Part shown: positions 45,592 through 54,445 of the stretch, one piece after another
Position numbering within the stretch: position 1 is the first letter of the stretch
Layout of the letters: the number at the start of each line of letters is the position of its first letter
The notes under the pieces: generated by a model
The model's database searches: none
What the model was told of the DNA's origin: nothing
Seen by the model: the letters and a program-made list of their open reading frames with translations, nothing else
Program-made: the position numbers and the translations under genes
NCBI GenBank assembly: GCA_016713565.1
Contig: JADJOX010000005.1
Coordinates: 248,001 to 312,000 of the forward strand
Direction of reading: 5' to 3'
Source: Ignavibacteriota bacterium
GTDB lineage: Bacteria; Bacteroidota; Ignavibacteria; Ignavibacteriales; Melioribacteraceae
Length of the DNA: 64,000 nucleotides

Positions 45592-47052
45592 TTACGGCAC
45601 AATATTAACTTTAGTTGAACTCATTACGGGTAAATGATTTCTGTGTTCAACTACTACATAATATAAGCCTTCGTCAACAACAAATGCTAAAGGGCTAATT
45701 CCGTCTAAATCAACTACTGTTCCGTCAGTTTTTAAAAATCCTGCTCTTTGAGCAATTGTCGAAGCTTCAGAAGTATTTGATCTTAAAGAGACCAGAACCC
45801 AATCAACTATATTTGAAGGTAAGCTATTTACAAATTCAGTTCCGACAAAATTCCACGGCACCATGTTAAAAGGCTGTGCGTGAGGTATTTCATTGCTAGA
45901 AGCTAAATATGAGTTCATTAAATTATTTCCACCAAATGTATCTTGTAAAAATATTTTAATTTTTAATTTCGGCAGAATATTTTTTATTCCATTAAACCAA
46001 ATAGGCGACATCTTTTGGTATCCTATTGCGTTTGGATGTATCCCATCTGATAGATCTTGAGGATATTCCAATGCCGATTCCATATTAACAACAAATAAAT
46101 TTTTATTATACTCATCTCTATTCTTCAACATAATTTCCAAAGCTATATTAAAGTCATGAGTAGCATTTGTTTCATTCAATAAAGTTGTGTTAGGATCATC
46201 TGTCCGATTTATAATTTTTGCAACAATAACAATTATGTTGGGATTAAAATCATAAATTAAATCCAAGTTACTGCTCACATCAGAAACAGTAGTATTTGAA
46301 ACGTTTGTATCGTTGCTATATTTAAAATCATTTATATCGTTTGTACCAATATGGAATAATATTATATCTGGAGAATTAGCTTCTAAATACTCTATCAAAT
46401 GACTATATAAATCATATTTTATATTACCGGAAAAATGTTTAGCGGAAAAACTTCCATGTCCCTCGTGCTGAGAATCATCAAATGTACCATGTGTTAAACT
46501 ACCAATAAAATCAAAATTTAATCCATTAGTTTCCAGCATTGATTTGAGTTCTTTTCTATATCCATCGTTATTTGTACTACCGGAAATATATCCTCTTGTA
46601 ATAGAATCACCTAACGGCATAATTGACTTATAATTGGTAGAGCCTACTTTATCAATCTTCGCAACATTTTTTGTCATATTGGGCAATTGATTTGATTTTA
46701 TTGAAATATAAAATGGTATTGTAGAATTTATTAAACTATCATTGGAATCAATAATTATAATTTTAATTAATTCCGGCAATTTATCTGTCGGTTTCCAAAT
46801 AAATTCATTTTTGTCAGCACTGAAATTCTTAACAATAATTGTTTTATTTAAATCAATATCTTGAAAAAAAATGTTTACTTTCTCAAGATTATTAAACTCC
46901 CATTGAATATTTATTTCTTGTCCACTTCCAAATTCCTCTGTTCCTTTTGGTGAGGTTATATTAATGTATTTTTGTTTTGATTGCGCATGAGAAATAATGC
47001 AATTAAACCAAATTATGAAAAATAAGTACCGCCACAATTTAATTGATTTCAT
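45592..47052 (-). CDS. Secreted SGNH/GDSL-type esterase with N- and C-terminal beta domains
   Basis: A 486-residue exported hydrolase. Signal ends ISHAQ. Residues 28-118 resemble a Ser/Thr-rich beta domain (TSPKGTEEFGSGQEINIQWEF). The SGNH hydrolase core is at 140-360: Ser150 in LGDSITRGY, Asn238 in HIGTNDI, and Asp336/His339 in SDGIHPNAIGY. The block I spacing and GDS sequence fit carbohydrate esterases. The last 120 residues form a beta domain with VDWVLVSLRSNTS and YYVVVEHRNHLPVMS, common in exported proteins of this lineage. It may remove acetyl groups from glycans. No sorting domain is evident. Confidence 0.82.
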   Translation of the reverse strand: MKSIKLWRYLFFIIWFNCIISHAQSKQKYINITSPKGTEEFGSGQEINIQWEFNNLEKVNIFFQDIDLNKTIIVKNFSADKNEFIWKPTDKLPELIKIIIIDSNDSLINSTIPFYISIKSNQLPNMTKNVAKIDKVGSTNYKSIMPLGDSITRGYISGSTNNDGYRKELKSMLETNGLNFDFIGSLTHGTFDDSQHEGHGSFSAKHFSGNIKYDLYSHLIEYLEANSPDIILFHIGTNDINDFKYSNDTNVSNTTVSDVSSNLDLIYDFNPNIIVIVAKIINRTDDPNTTLLNETNATHDFNIALEIMLKNRDEYNKNLFVVNMESALEYPQDLSDGIHPNAIGYQKMSPIWFNGIKNILPKLKIKIFLQDTFGGNNLMNSYLASSNEIPHAQPFNMVPWNFVGTEFVNSLPSNIVDWVLVSLRSNTSEASTIAQRAGFLKTDGTVVDLDGISPLAFVVDEGLYYVVVEHRNHLPVMSSTKVNIVP

Positions 47053-47120
47053 GAGTTAATTTATATTTGATAATATTTAGACAAAATATCTAATTATCAA
47101 TTCAAATACATTGAGGTTTA

Positions 47121-49331
47121 TCACAAATGAAAATATAATTTGTAAAGAAATCTAAAATTTCTTCCTGCTTCGGGTAGAATTGATTTAACTCTTGAGAGGT
47201 GATTTCTGTATTCTTGATTAAAGATATTATCCGCGTTTAATGATAAATTATGAACAAACTTTTCAGTAGTAAATGAATATTGAAAAAAGAAATTTTGAAT
47301 AAAATATCCCATTGTAGGTTCTTCAAATTCATCAACTTTATCTTGTTTTAATGCCCATTCATTGAGCAAACCCAAACTCCAATCATGCATTTTATATGTT
47401 ATTTCAAGCAGTCCTTTCATTGGCGGAATTTGAGGCAAATATCCCTCATTTTTAATTTTTCCGTTAGTATAACTAATTGTATTAGATAATTTTAAGCAAT
47501 CACAAATATTCCAATCAATTCTATTTTCAAATCCCCATAGTTCTGCTTCTACTCCAGTAGTTTGATAAATTGGAAGGAAAGTTGCATAATTAATTTCGCC
47601 GGAATTTCTTGGAATTATGTAATTATTCAAACTATTTCTGAAAAAAGTAAGATTAAAATATAAATTCTCAAAATTGTGATAAATGAAAATTTCTGAGCCA
47701 AATCCGCTTTCATCCATTAAATCCGGATTTCCAACTTCGTAAGAGTAAGCAGCCAAATGCGGACCTTGAGAAAACAGTTCTTCTATAGTTGGAGTTCTTG
47801 ACGATTTGCTTAAATTTGTTCCAACGTAAACAATATTGGAAATTTCGTATAAAAATGAAAATGACAAAGAATAAGTGTTAAAAATTCTTTCTCTAATATT
47901 TCCTATTTTTGAATTTGAATTTTCCTTTTGAGGAGTAATTTTATTGAATTCATATCTTCCGCCTAATTCTAATTTTATTCTGTTCAAGTCAATATACTCA
48001 AAATAATAAGTCGACAAATTTGTTGAAGTTGAAGGAGGTGTAAATACAAATCCTCCAATATTGAAATCTTCATATTCAAATTCAGTTCCTAAAATTCCAT
48101 TAGAAATTACGCCGTAATTTTTATGTTTAATTTCTGCTTTACCTAAATAATTGTTTAATTCAAATTCCGAACCAATAGTGCCGCTTGCTTCAAATTCTTT
48201 ATGACGATAATAAATTTTGCTAATGCTAATTTCCAAATCATTAATAAAATCATTGCTAAAATTAATTTTACTTAAAAAATTTATTTGATTCTTTGAGATG
48301 TCAATATTAACACCTTTAGGATGTGCACCTATGAAACCGCCGGGAACTCCATAGTCCAATTCAAAATCTCTGAAAGATAGGCCCATAATGCCAAAATTGG
48401 TGAAGTAACTTCCGGCAAAGCTGTAAACTAAATTTTCCGAATCAGAATTAATTAATTTTCCTACAGGAGTATTAAGATCTTCAGTTTTCCTTTTACTAAC
48501 TTCACCTCTTAAAGCGAAATCTGAAATTGGATATTCCAACATCGCGGAACCTAAATAGCCATTATTTACAGTCTCAGAATATCCTCCAATTGAGCCAATT
48601 AAATCATCATGCAATGTTGTTGGAATTTCATTTCTAATTGTGTTTACTACGCCGCCGATTGTTGTTGATGTCTGTGTTAAAACTTTTGGTCCACGCAAGA
48701 CTTCAATTCTATCTACAGAAAAAGGATCAATTGTAACAGCATGATCCGGTGATGTAGCTGAAAGGTCAACAGTTTTAATTCCATCTTCGCTAATAACAAC
48801 ACGATTTGATCCTAACCCTCTAATTACAGGTCTTGATGGAGCTGGTCCCATTGATCGCATTGAGAGACCAGCTTCATTTTTTAAAGTTGATGCTAATGTT
48901 AACCCCATTTGCCTCTGGAGATTTTTACCTTTTAAAACATTCATAATCTCATTTAAATCATCAAATGTTGAATAAGATTTATAATCCGAAATAACTACGG
49001 GATCGAGTTGAATTGTTTTAGGAATAAGATAGAATGCAATTCTATTATTTACTTTTTCATTAATTAAAATTTGGGAAACATTTTCCTCATAACTTATATG
49101 ATTAACAGCAAAAGTATAATTACCATAATTTAATATGGGGATTTCAACTTCACCTGAATCATTGCAAGTATAGGTTTTTTCTAACTCAACTATCTTAACA
49201 GTTGCGTGATGAACCCTAAAATTTGTTTCTGAATCAATTACGATAACCTGAATGCTCTTAGTTTCTGCACAACTATAAGATCGAAAAATGAATATTAAAA
49301 AAAATGCGAACAGTTCAATTATAATCTTCAT
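47121..49331 (-). CDS. TonB-dependent receptor, ZnuD-like subgroup
   Basis: A 736-residue TonB-dependent receptor: signal (FIFRSYSCA), CarboxypepD-like domain (about 27-105), plug and barrel. The plug reads RPVIRGLGSNRVVISEDGIKTVDLSATSPDHAVTIDPF; SPDHA (194-198) followed by DRIEVLRGP is the pattern seen in ZnuD-type zinc receptors. It is the third of three co-directional genes, directly after a His-bearing lipoprotein gene (1 bp) and a small exported protein. Zinc or another divalent metal is the favoured substrate by similarity; haem cannot be excluded. The C-terminus FRFLYKLYFHL has His before the end, a little unlike most barrels. Confidence 0.83.
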   Translation of the reverse strand: MKIIIELFAFFLIFIFRSYSCAETKSIQVIVIDSETNFRVHHATVKIVELEKTYTCNDSGEVEIPILNYGNYTFAVNHISYEENVSQILINEKVNNRIAFYLIPKTIQLDPVVISDYKSYSTFDDLNEIMNVLKGKNLQRQMGLTLASTLKNEAGLSMRSMGPAPSRPVIRGLGSNRVVISEDGIKTVDLSATSPDHAVTIDPFSVDRIEVLRGPKVLTQTSTTIGGVVNTIRNEIPTTLHDDLIGSIGGYSETVNNGYLGSAMLEYPISDFALRGEVSKRKTEDLNTPVGKLINSDSENLVYSFAGSYFTNFGIMGLSFRDFELDYGVPGGFIGAHPKGVNIDISKNQINFLSKINFSNDFINDLEISISKIYYRHKEFEASGTIGSEFELNNYLGKAEIKHKNYGVISNGILGTEFEYEDFNIGGFVFTPPSTSTNLSTYYFEYIDLNRIKLELGGRYEFNKITPQKENSNSKIGNIRERIFNTYSLSFSFLYEISNIVYVGTNLSKSSRTPTIEELFSQGPHLAAYSYEVGNPDLMDESGFGSEIFIYHNFENLYFNLTFFRNSLNNYIIPRNSGEINYATFLPIYQTTGVEAELWGFENRIDWNICDCLKLSNTISYTNGKIKNEGYLPQIPPMKGLLEITYKMHDWSLGLLNEWALKQDKVDEFEEPTMGYFIQNFFFQYSFTTEKFVHNLSLNADNIFNQEYRNHLSRVKSILPEAGRNFRFLYKLYFHL

Positions 49332-49332
49332 T

Positions 49333-49791
49333 TTATTCTACCAATAGTGGAATTTCGCCTGAGCGGTAATCATTATGATCCTCATGAACAATAAATAATT
49401 GTACAGTTGTAATCCCCTTTTTTTTTCCATTTAAATGGAATTCAAATCCGCCTTCTTCTCCAGGATGCTGCCACCAAGTAACTAAATTTGAATCTCCGAT
49501 TTCATAATTTAAACGAGTATGCTCATTTTGGGGTGGATCCACTATATTTTCGTTGTCGATATAAAATTTAACGGTATAATGGTCGGATAATTTGCCACTA
49601 ATTACTTTTAATGTATCGTTTGTTATACCGCGTAAAATTGAAACGACTTCTGCGCCTGTTGCATCGTAAATTATTGTTCCAATCGCTTCAAAGTGATCTT
49701 CTTGATTTGAAATTGGATCGTCTGTACACGAATAAACCGATATTAATAATAAAATAAATAGAAATGCTCTATAAAGAATATTAGTTTTCAT
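49333..49791 (-). CDS. Small lipoprotein with metal-site-like residues, linked to TonB receptor
   Basis: A 152-residue lipoprotein (lipobox ISVYSC, Cys22) with no family I recognise. The C-terminal half has well-spaced His and acidic residues: WWQHPGEEGGFEFH and FIVHEDHNDYRSGE. It begins 42 bp after the small HLRAPP protein gene and stops one base before the ZnuD-like receptor, which suggests a shared transcript and a role in metal capture at the cell surface. That role is inferred from residues and context only. Confidence 0.65.
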   Translation of the reverse strand: MKTNILYRAFLFILLLISVYSCTDDPISNQEDHFEAIGTIIYDATGAEVVSILRGITNDTLKVISGKLSDHYTVKFYIDNENIVDPPQNEHTRLNYEIGDSNLVTWWQHPGEEGGFEFHLNGKKKGITTVQLFIVHEDHNDYRSGEIPLLVE

Positions 49792-49833
49792 AAATTCTCC
49801 TTAATAGTTTAATATTATTAAAATTAAATTAAA

Positions 49834-50172
49834 CTATGAAAATGGAGGCGCTCTAAGGTGTGAACAATGAAGTAAGTGATTGGAATTGAAAAAATTATAA
49901 TAAGATGGTGTTTCATCCGTAATAATTAAATTTGTATTTGAAAATTCAAATGAATAAAAAACAATAATTGAATTACTAAATGTTTGAATTGTACAATTAA
50001 ATGAAGAATCTAAAAATGGATCTATTATATATTGTTGTTCAGTTCCATATGCTAAAGGAGAGTTTAATTCAATATTAATTTTGTGAGAATGGAAAAATGA
50101 TAGATTTAAAAAAGTAAGAAAGATTCCCAGAAAAAGAATTGATGATTTTTTATTTAAATGAGTAATTGTCAT
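49834..50172 (-). CDS. Small exported protein ending in HLRAPP
   Basis: A 112-residue protein with an N-terminal hydrophobic signal/anchor (ILFLGIFLTFLNLSFFHSH), a beta-prone middle and a C-terminus reading NHLLHCSHLRAPPFS. Short proteins that end in a His/Cys-Arg-Ala-Pro-Pro tail have been seen beside TonB receptors in Bacteroidota and related groups, but the family is uncharacterised to my knowledge. It is the first of the three genes here and could be a sensor or metal-binding peptide. The ATG at 50172 opens the frame; no good ribosome site is visible. Confidence 0.55.
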   Translation of the reverse strand: MTITHLNKKSSILFLGIFLTFLNLSFFHSHKINIELNSPLAYGTEQQYIIDPFLDSSFNCTIQTFSNSIIVFYSFEFSNTNLIITDETPSYYNFFNSNHLLHCSHLRAPPFS

Positions 50173-50256
50173 TTTAAAACATAACTTTTTTGAAATAATT
50201 AAACAATGTAGTTATTTTTATTTTTTTTAAAATAAATTGAATTATTTGAGGATTAG

Positions 50257-50727
50257 ATGAAGGAAAACCAAAAAGCGTTTCAAGAATTTTATAGTGATGA
50301 ATTCAGCCATTGCTACGGCTGCGGTACTCAAAATAAGTTTGGATATCAATTAAAAACTTATTGGGATGGCGAAGAAACAGTTAGCAGTTTTACTCCAAAA
50401 CCTGAGCACACTGCCCTTCCTGGTTTTGTTTATGGCGGGCTAATTGCTTCATTAATTGACTGTCATTCAACCGGAAGCGGTTCGGCTGCATTATTCAAAA
50501 ATCAAAATGGAGATTCAAAATATTACCCGAGATGCGTTACTGCATCTTTAAAAGTCGATTACCTTAAACCAACTCCAATTGATTGTACATTAGAATTAAG
50601 AGGAAAAATAAAAGAAGTAAAAGGAAGAAAGGTAATTATTGAAACAGATCTTTTTGCTAAATCTGTAATCTGCGCAAAGGGTGAGGCCGTTGTTGTTCAA
50701 GTACCGGATAATTGGAAAGCTGAATAA
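50257..50727 (+). CDS. PaaI/hotdog-fold thioesterase
   Basis: A 156-residue hotdog-fold protein of the PaaI-like acyl-CoA thioesterase group. The central segment ALPGFVYGGLIASLIDCHSTG has the helix with the catalytic-type Asp/Glu position (Asp in LIDCHS) after the conserved His-Gly-like VYGG turn. The early HCYGCGTQN motif is common in this subgroup. It has an independent promoter region, divergent from the HLRAPP gene. The physiological substrate is unknown. Confidence 0.85.
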   Translation: MKENQKAFQEFYSDEFSHCYGCGTQNKFGYQLKTYWDGEETVSSFTPKPEHTALPGFVYGGLIASLIDCHSTGSGSAALFKNQNGDSKYYPRCVTASLKVDYLKPTPIDCTLELRGKIKEVKGRKVIIETDLFAKSVICAKGEAVVVQVPDNWKAE

Positions 50728-50799
50728 AATTCAATTACTTTCAATATTAATAGAGAACAAAATGAAAGACTAAGTTATACCATTTGAAAAGATCATCAA

Positions 50800-50980
50800 T
50801 ATAACTTTATGATATGAATTGAAAAAGTAATTTTAGATAAAGTTCTGCAAAATTATGTTGAGTTTAAAATTGAAACTTAAAACAAGCAGTCAGTCGAAAT
50901 ATTGAAAGATATCCTTATAATTTTATTTTTGAATTAACTAGTGAAAAGATGAAAAGATTTTTAGAATATCATTTGAATTC
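50800..50980 (+). pseudogene. Remnant of an ORF6N-domain (KilA-N-linked phage-type) gene
   Basis: Two plus-strand pieces in different frames match the ORF6N domain order. The first (50800-50880) reads QYNFMI-stop-IEKVILDKVLQNY, like the IRGQKVMLDxDLAxLYG start. The second, in another frame (from 50877), reads LKQAVSRNIERYPYNFIFELTSEKMKRFL, like the usual LKQAVKRNIERFPEDFMFELTKEE. A stop and at least one frame change break it, and no start codon is present. It overlaps the end of the DUF2141 gene on the other strand. This explains most of the 241-bp gap. It is probably the debris of a mobile or phage gene. Confidence 0.6.
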
Positions 50981-51388
50981 TAAAATTATTTCTAAAAAAT
51001 CTTTTAATTCAAAACAAGCATCTTCAAAACTCGGCGGTCCAAAATTACCTTCTGCATAATTTGAGAAAACATAATCCTCAATAGGCCAACCTAAAAAACT
51101 TCTGTCCAATTTACCATTTTTATTTTCATCATGATAAACCGCAACAGCATAGGTGCCATTTGTTAAATTCTCAAATGTAAATTCAACTTCGGATTTTACA
51201 ATTGGTATTTCAACTCCAATTTTACCCGAATCTTTCTTTGGAAATCCTTCACCGTTATTGAAAAGTCCTATTGAAACATTTCCCTTCCTATCATTAAGGT
51301 TTACCACTTTCACCTTTATTTTTGCTGATTGTGAAAGCACTATTGAATTAATGGCAACAATAAAAATTATAATTAGAATTTTATTCAT
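50969..51388 (-). CDS. DUF2141 exported protein
   Basis: A 139-residue protein with signal peptide ending IVLSQS. The text YAVAVYHDENKNGKLDRSFLGWPIEDYVFSNYAEG and GPPSFEDACFEL is the DUF2141 signature, including a calcium-like DENKNGKLD loop. Function is unknown for this family; it is periplasmic or surface. It follows the second RND pump gene by 15 bp in the same direction and could be in its transcript. Confidence 0.88.
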   Translation of the reverse strand: MNKILIIIFIVAINSIVLSQSAKIKVKVVNLNDRKGNVSIGLFNNGEGFPKKDSGKIGVEIPIVKSEVEFTFENLTNGTYAVAVYHDENKNGKLDRSFLGWPIEDYVFSNYAEGNFGPPSFEDACFELKDFLEIILEFK

Positions 51389-51403
51389 AACTAAATATCA
51401 CAT

Positions 51404-54400
51404 TTAAGAATACAATTTATATAAAACCGGAACAATTATTAATGTTAAAACTGTAGAGACTAAAAGTCCGCCAATAATAGTCCAGCCCATCGGCGCCCAC
51501 ATTGTACCACCGCCAATTGTTAAGGGAAACAAACCCACAATTGTTGTACCTGTAGTTAATAATATCGGCATAAATCGTACTTCAGATGCATAAATAAGCG
51601 CGTCATAAACTTCCATTCCTTCTTCTTTTAACTGATTTGTATAATCAACAAGAATAATTGAATTATTTACTACAATGCCAACAAGACTCGTCAATCCCAC
51701 AAATGCAGTAAATGAAAATGTATTTCCGGTCAATAATAAAGCAACGATTGAACCAATTACTGCCAAAGGAATGGCAGAGAAAACAATAAACGGCTGTTTG
51801 TAAGATTTGAACTGCAGCACAAGGATTCCGAAAATTCCAACTATTGCTATAATCATAGCTTTTGCCATTCCGCCAAAGGATTCCTGTTGACTTTCTCTTT
51901 CGCCGCCAATATGAAACGAATAGCCTTTTTTCAATGGAACTTTTTCTAACTTATGCATTATTGTGCTAGTTACTGTATTAACTGAATAACCGGAAACAAC
52001 GTCCGATGTAATTGTAACTGTTCTTGAAAGATCAAAATGACTGATAGCTAGCGGTGTTTTTGTCAATTCAATTTTTGCCAATTGTTTAAGGGGAATTAGC
52101 TCGCCGGACATTGATGAAACAAAAATTCTGTCGAATTTTTCAAATTCGGAATTGCCTAAAACCGGCGATCGAATAATTACGTCAAACTCTTTAGCATTTT
52201 CGTCTCTGAATTTTGTTATGCTCAAACCATTAATTGATGCCCTAATTGTACGGTCAATTTCGACAATAGGAACTCCAAGTATTGCGGCTTTTTCTCTATT
52301 TATTTTTACTGACAAATCCATTTTTGAAGTACCCATCGGATTATTAATATTTATTGTTCCTTCAGTTGATTTAAATATTTTTTCGACATCCAGGGAAACT
52401 TTTCTCAATTCGTTTATATTTTCTCCAATTATTTTTATTGCAACTGGGGCTTCTATCGGGGGTCCCTGTTCGAATTCTTTAACTTCAATTTCGGCTCCGG
52501 CAATTTTTGAAAATTCATTTCTCAATCCGCTAAGAAACTTGTTGAATTCTGAATAATTGTATGATTTCAACTCAACAAATATTTGAGAATGGTTTTTAGC
52601 ATTTCTTTTCCCGATAACATTATAATAAATTCTAGGATTTCCATTTCCAATATTCGTGGTAAAATTTAACACTTCATTTTTTACTTTTAAAATCTCTTCG
52701 ATTCTAAGAGCAAATTCTTTTGTTTTTTTCAGACTGCTGCCTTCTGGCAAATTGATATTTATCATAAATTGAGGTTTTTCGGCTTTTGGGAAAAAGCTTA
52801 TTCCGACATACGGAATTAGAGTAAGACTGACCAAAAACGCAATTACAGCAATAGATATTATTAACTTTGGATTTTTCAAAGCAAAGGCTAATCTTTTTTT
52901 ATATACATTTTCAATAAACTTGTTAACAAATTTTCTAGCCGCTTTTTTGTCGGAAATTGTTGAAGCCTTCATAAATTTTCTTGATAATAGCGGTGTTAAG
53001 GTTAACGCAAGCATTAAAGATGCAAAAAGAGTATAAGTCACCGTTATCGGCATACTTCTTATAAAATCTCCGGTTACATCCTGCATTAACATCATTGGAA
53101 TAAAAGCAAAAACTGTTGTTAACGTAGAACTAATTATTGGCCAAGTGATTTGTGCTGTTCCTTTTACCGCGGCATCAAAGTTTGACAGACCTGATGAAAT
53201 ATATCTTGCAATATTTTCTGTTACAACAATAGAATTATCAACTAACATTCCAAGTGCGATAACAAGACCGGCAATTGACATTTGCTCTAGTCCGTAATTG
53301 GATAAATCTAGAAATCCTATACCGATAACAATAGATATGGGAATAACAGACATTACGATTATTGCCGTTCTCAAATCCACAAACAAGAACATCATCAAAC
53401 CGACTAAAAATAAACCCTGCAAAAGATTAATAAAAAATCCGTTCAATCTCGTTTTAACGCTTATCGATTGATCGAATACAGTTTCGATTTTCATGGAATT
53501 TGGCAATGTAGTTTTAAACTCTTCAAGTTTATTTTTTAATTCGCCTGAAACATCAAAAATATTTGTGCCCGTTTTTTGATCAGCGGTAATGAAAATTGCC
53601 CGTCTTTGATTGAACTTTGCAATATGTTTCTCGTCTTCGAATGATTTATAAATGTTGGCTAAATCTTTCAAATAAATGTTACCTCCGGCTCTTGAGCTTA
53701 TAATAATATTTTTGATATCTTTAATATTTTTAAAACTGCCGCTCGTCTGCACGCTAAAATTTTTTCCTCCTAAGTCTATTTCCCCTCCTGGAATATTTAC
53801 ATTTTGAGATTGAATTACCTGAATGACTTGAGAAAGCGGAATCTTAAAATTAGAAAGTCTTTCAAAATTAATTTCCACTTTAATTTCTTGTTCAGGAAAT
53901 GCCAAAATTTGTACGCTTTTAACGCCGCTTATCTTTTTAAGAATGTCTTGCAAATGTTCAGCTTCTTTTTCCATACTTGAATATTCAGCGGTTTCTGAAA
54001 TTAAAGCTAGTTGTAAAATCTTAACATCGGATATAGACCATTTCATCATATCAACATCGGAAATCTCATCCGGTAATTTGTTTTTAATACTGTTTACCTT
54101 TTGAGTTACATCTGAATATTTATCATCGGCATCACTACCTGCAATAAATTCAATATCAATAACACCGTAACTATCCCGTGCATAACTTTTAATTGATTTA
54201 ATGTCTTCAAGTTCATTCAGTGCTTCCTCAATTGGATTTATTACCAATTCTTCAACATCCGAAGGAGTTGCGCCTGGATAAACAACAATAATTGAAGCGG
54301 CCGGAGGTGATACTTGCGGATCTTCTGATCTAGGCATTGTGAAAAAAGATACGATTCCTAGTAACAGCAAAATAAAAATTATTATTATGGAAAATTGGTG

Positions 54401-54430
54401 ATTTTCTAATGTAAGTTTCGATAAATTCAT
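51404..54430 (-). CDS. RND efflux transporter (system 2)
   Basis: A 1008-residue RND pump. In helix 4 the text is LGMLVDNSIVVTEN: one of the two relay Asp residues of AcrB is kept and the other is Asn. Helix 10 reads GIVVNNSIILVDYTNQL. The first helix block KLTLENHQFSIIIIFILLLLGIVSFFTMPRSEDPQV is unlike system 1, so the two pumps are from different subgroups. Last gene of the tetR-TolC-adaptor-pump set, 15 bp after the adaptor. Its gene order is the reverse of system 1 for pump and TolC. Confidence 0.92.
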   Translation of the reverse strand: MNLSKLTLENHQFSIIIIFILLLLGIVSFFTMPRSEDPQVSPPAASIIVVYPGATPSDVEELVINPIEEALNELEDIKSIKSYARDSYGVIDIEFIAGSDADDKYSDVTQKVNSIKNKLPDEISDVDMMKWSISDVKILQLALISETAEYSSMEKEAEHLQDILKKISGVKSVQILAFPEQEIKVEINFERLSNFKIPLSQVIQVIQSQNVNIPGGEIDLGGKNFSVQTSGSFKNIKDIKNIIISSRAGGNIYLKDLANIYKSFEDEKHIAKFNQRRAIFITADQKTGTNIFDVSGELKNKLEEFKTTLPNSMKIETVFDQSISVKTRLNGFFINLLQGLFLVGLMMFLFVDLRTAIIVMSVIPISIVIGIGFLDLSNYGLEQMSIAGLVIALGMLVDNSIVVTENIARYISSGLSNFDAAVKGTAQITWPIISSTLTTVFAFIPMMLMQDVTGDFIRSMPITVTYTLFASLMLALTLTPLLSRKFMKASTISDKKAARKFVNKFIENVYKKRLAFALKNPKLIISIAVIAFLVSLTLIPYVGISFFPKAEKPQFMININLPEGSSLKKTKEFALRIEEILKVKNEVLNFTTNIGNGNPRIYYNVIGKRNAKNHSQIFVELKSYNYSEFNKFLSGLRNEFSKIAGAEIEVKEFEQGPPIEAPVAIKIIGENINELRKVSLDVEKIFKSTEGTININNPMGTSKMDLSVKINREKAAILGVPIVEIDRTIRASINGLSITKFRDENAKEFDVIIRSPVLGNSEFEKFDRIFVSSMSGELIPLKQLAKIELTKTPLAISHFDLSRTVTITSDVVSGYSVNTVTSTIMHKLEKVPLKKGYSFHIGGERESQQESFGGMAKAMIIAIVGIFGILVLQFKSYKQPFIVFSAIPLAVIGSIVALLLTGNTFSFTAFVGLTSLVGIVVNNSIILVDYTNQLKEEGMEVYDALIYASEVRFMPILLTTGTTIVGLFPLTIGGGTMWAPMGWTIIGGLLVSTVLTLIIVPVLYKLYS

Positions 54431-54445
54431 TTTAATCTCTCAAAA

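Noticed and set aside
43242..49331. SusC/SusD polysaccharide-utilisation locus
   Set aside because: Two TonB receptors are present but no SusD-type lipoprotein, no glycoside hydrolase cluster and no hybrid regulator, so a PUL is not supported.
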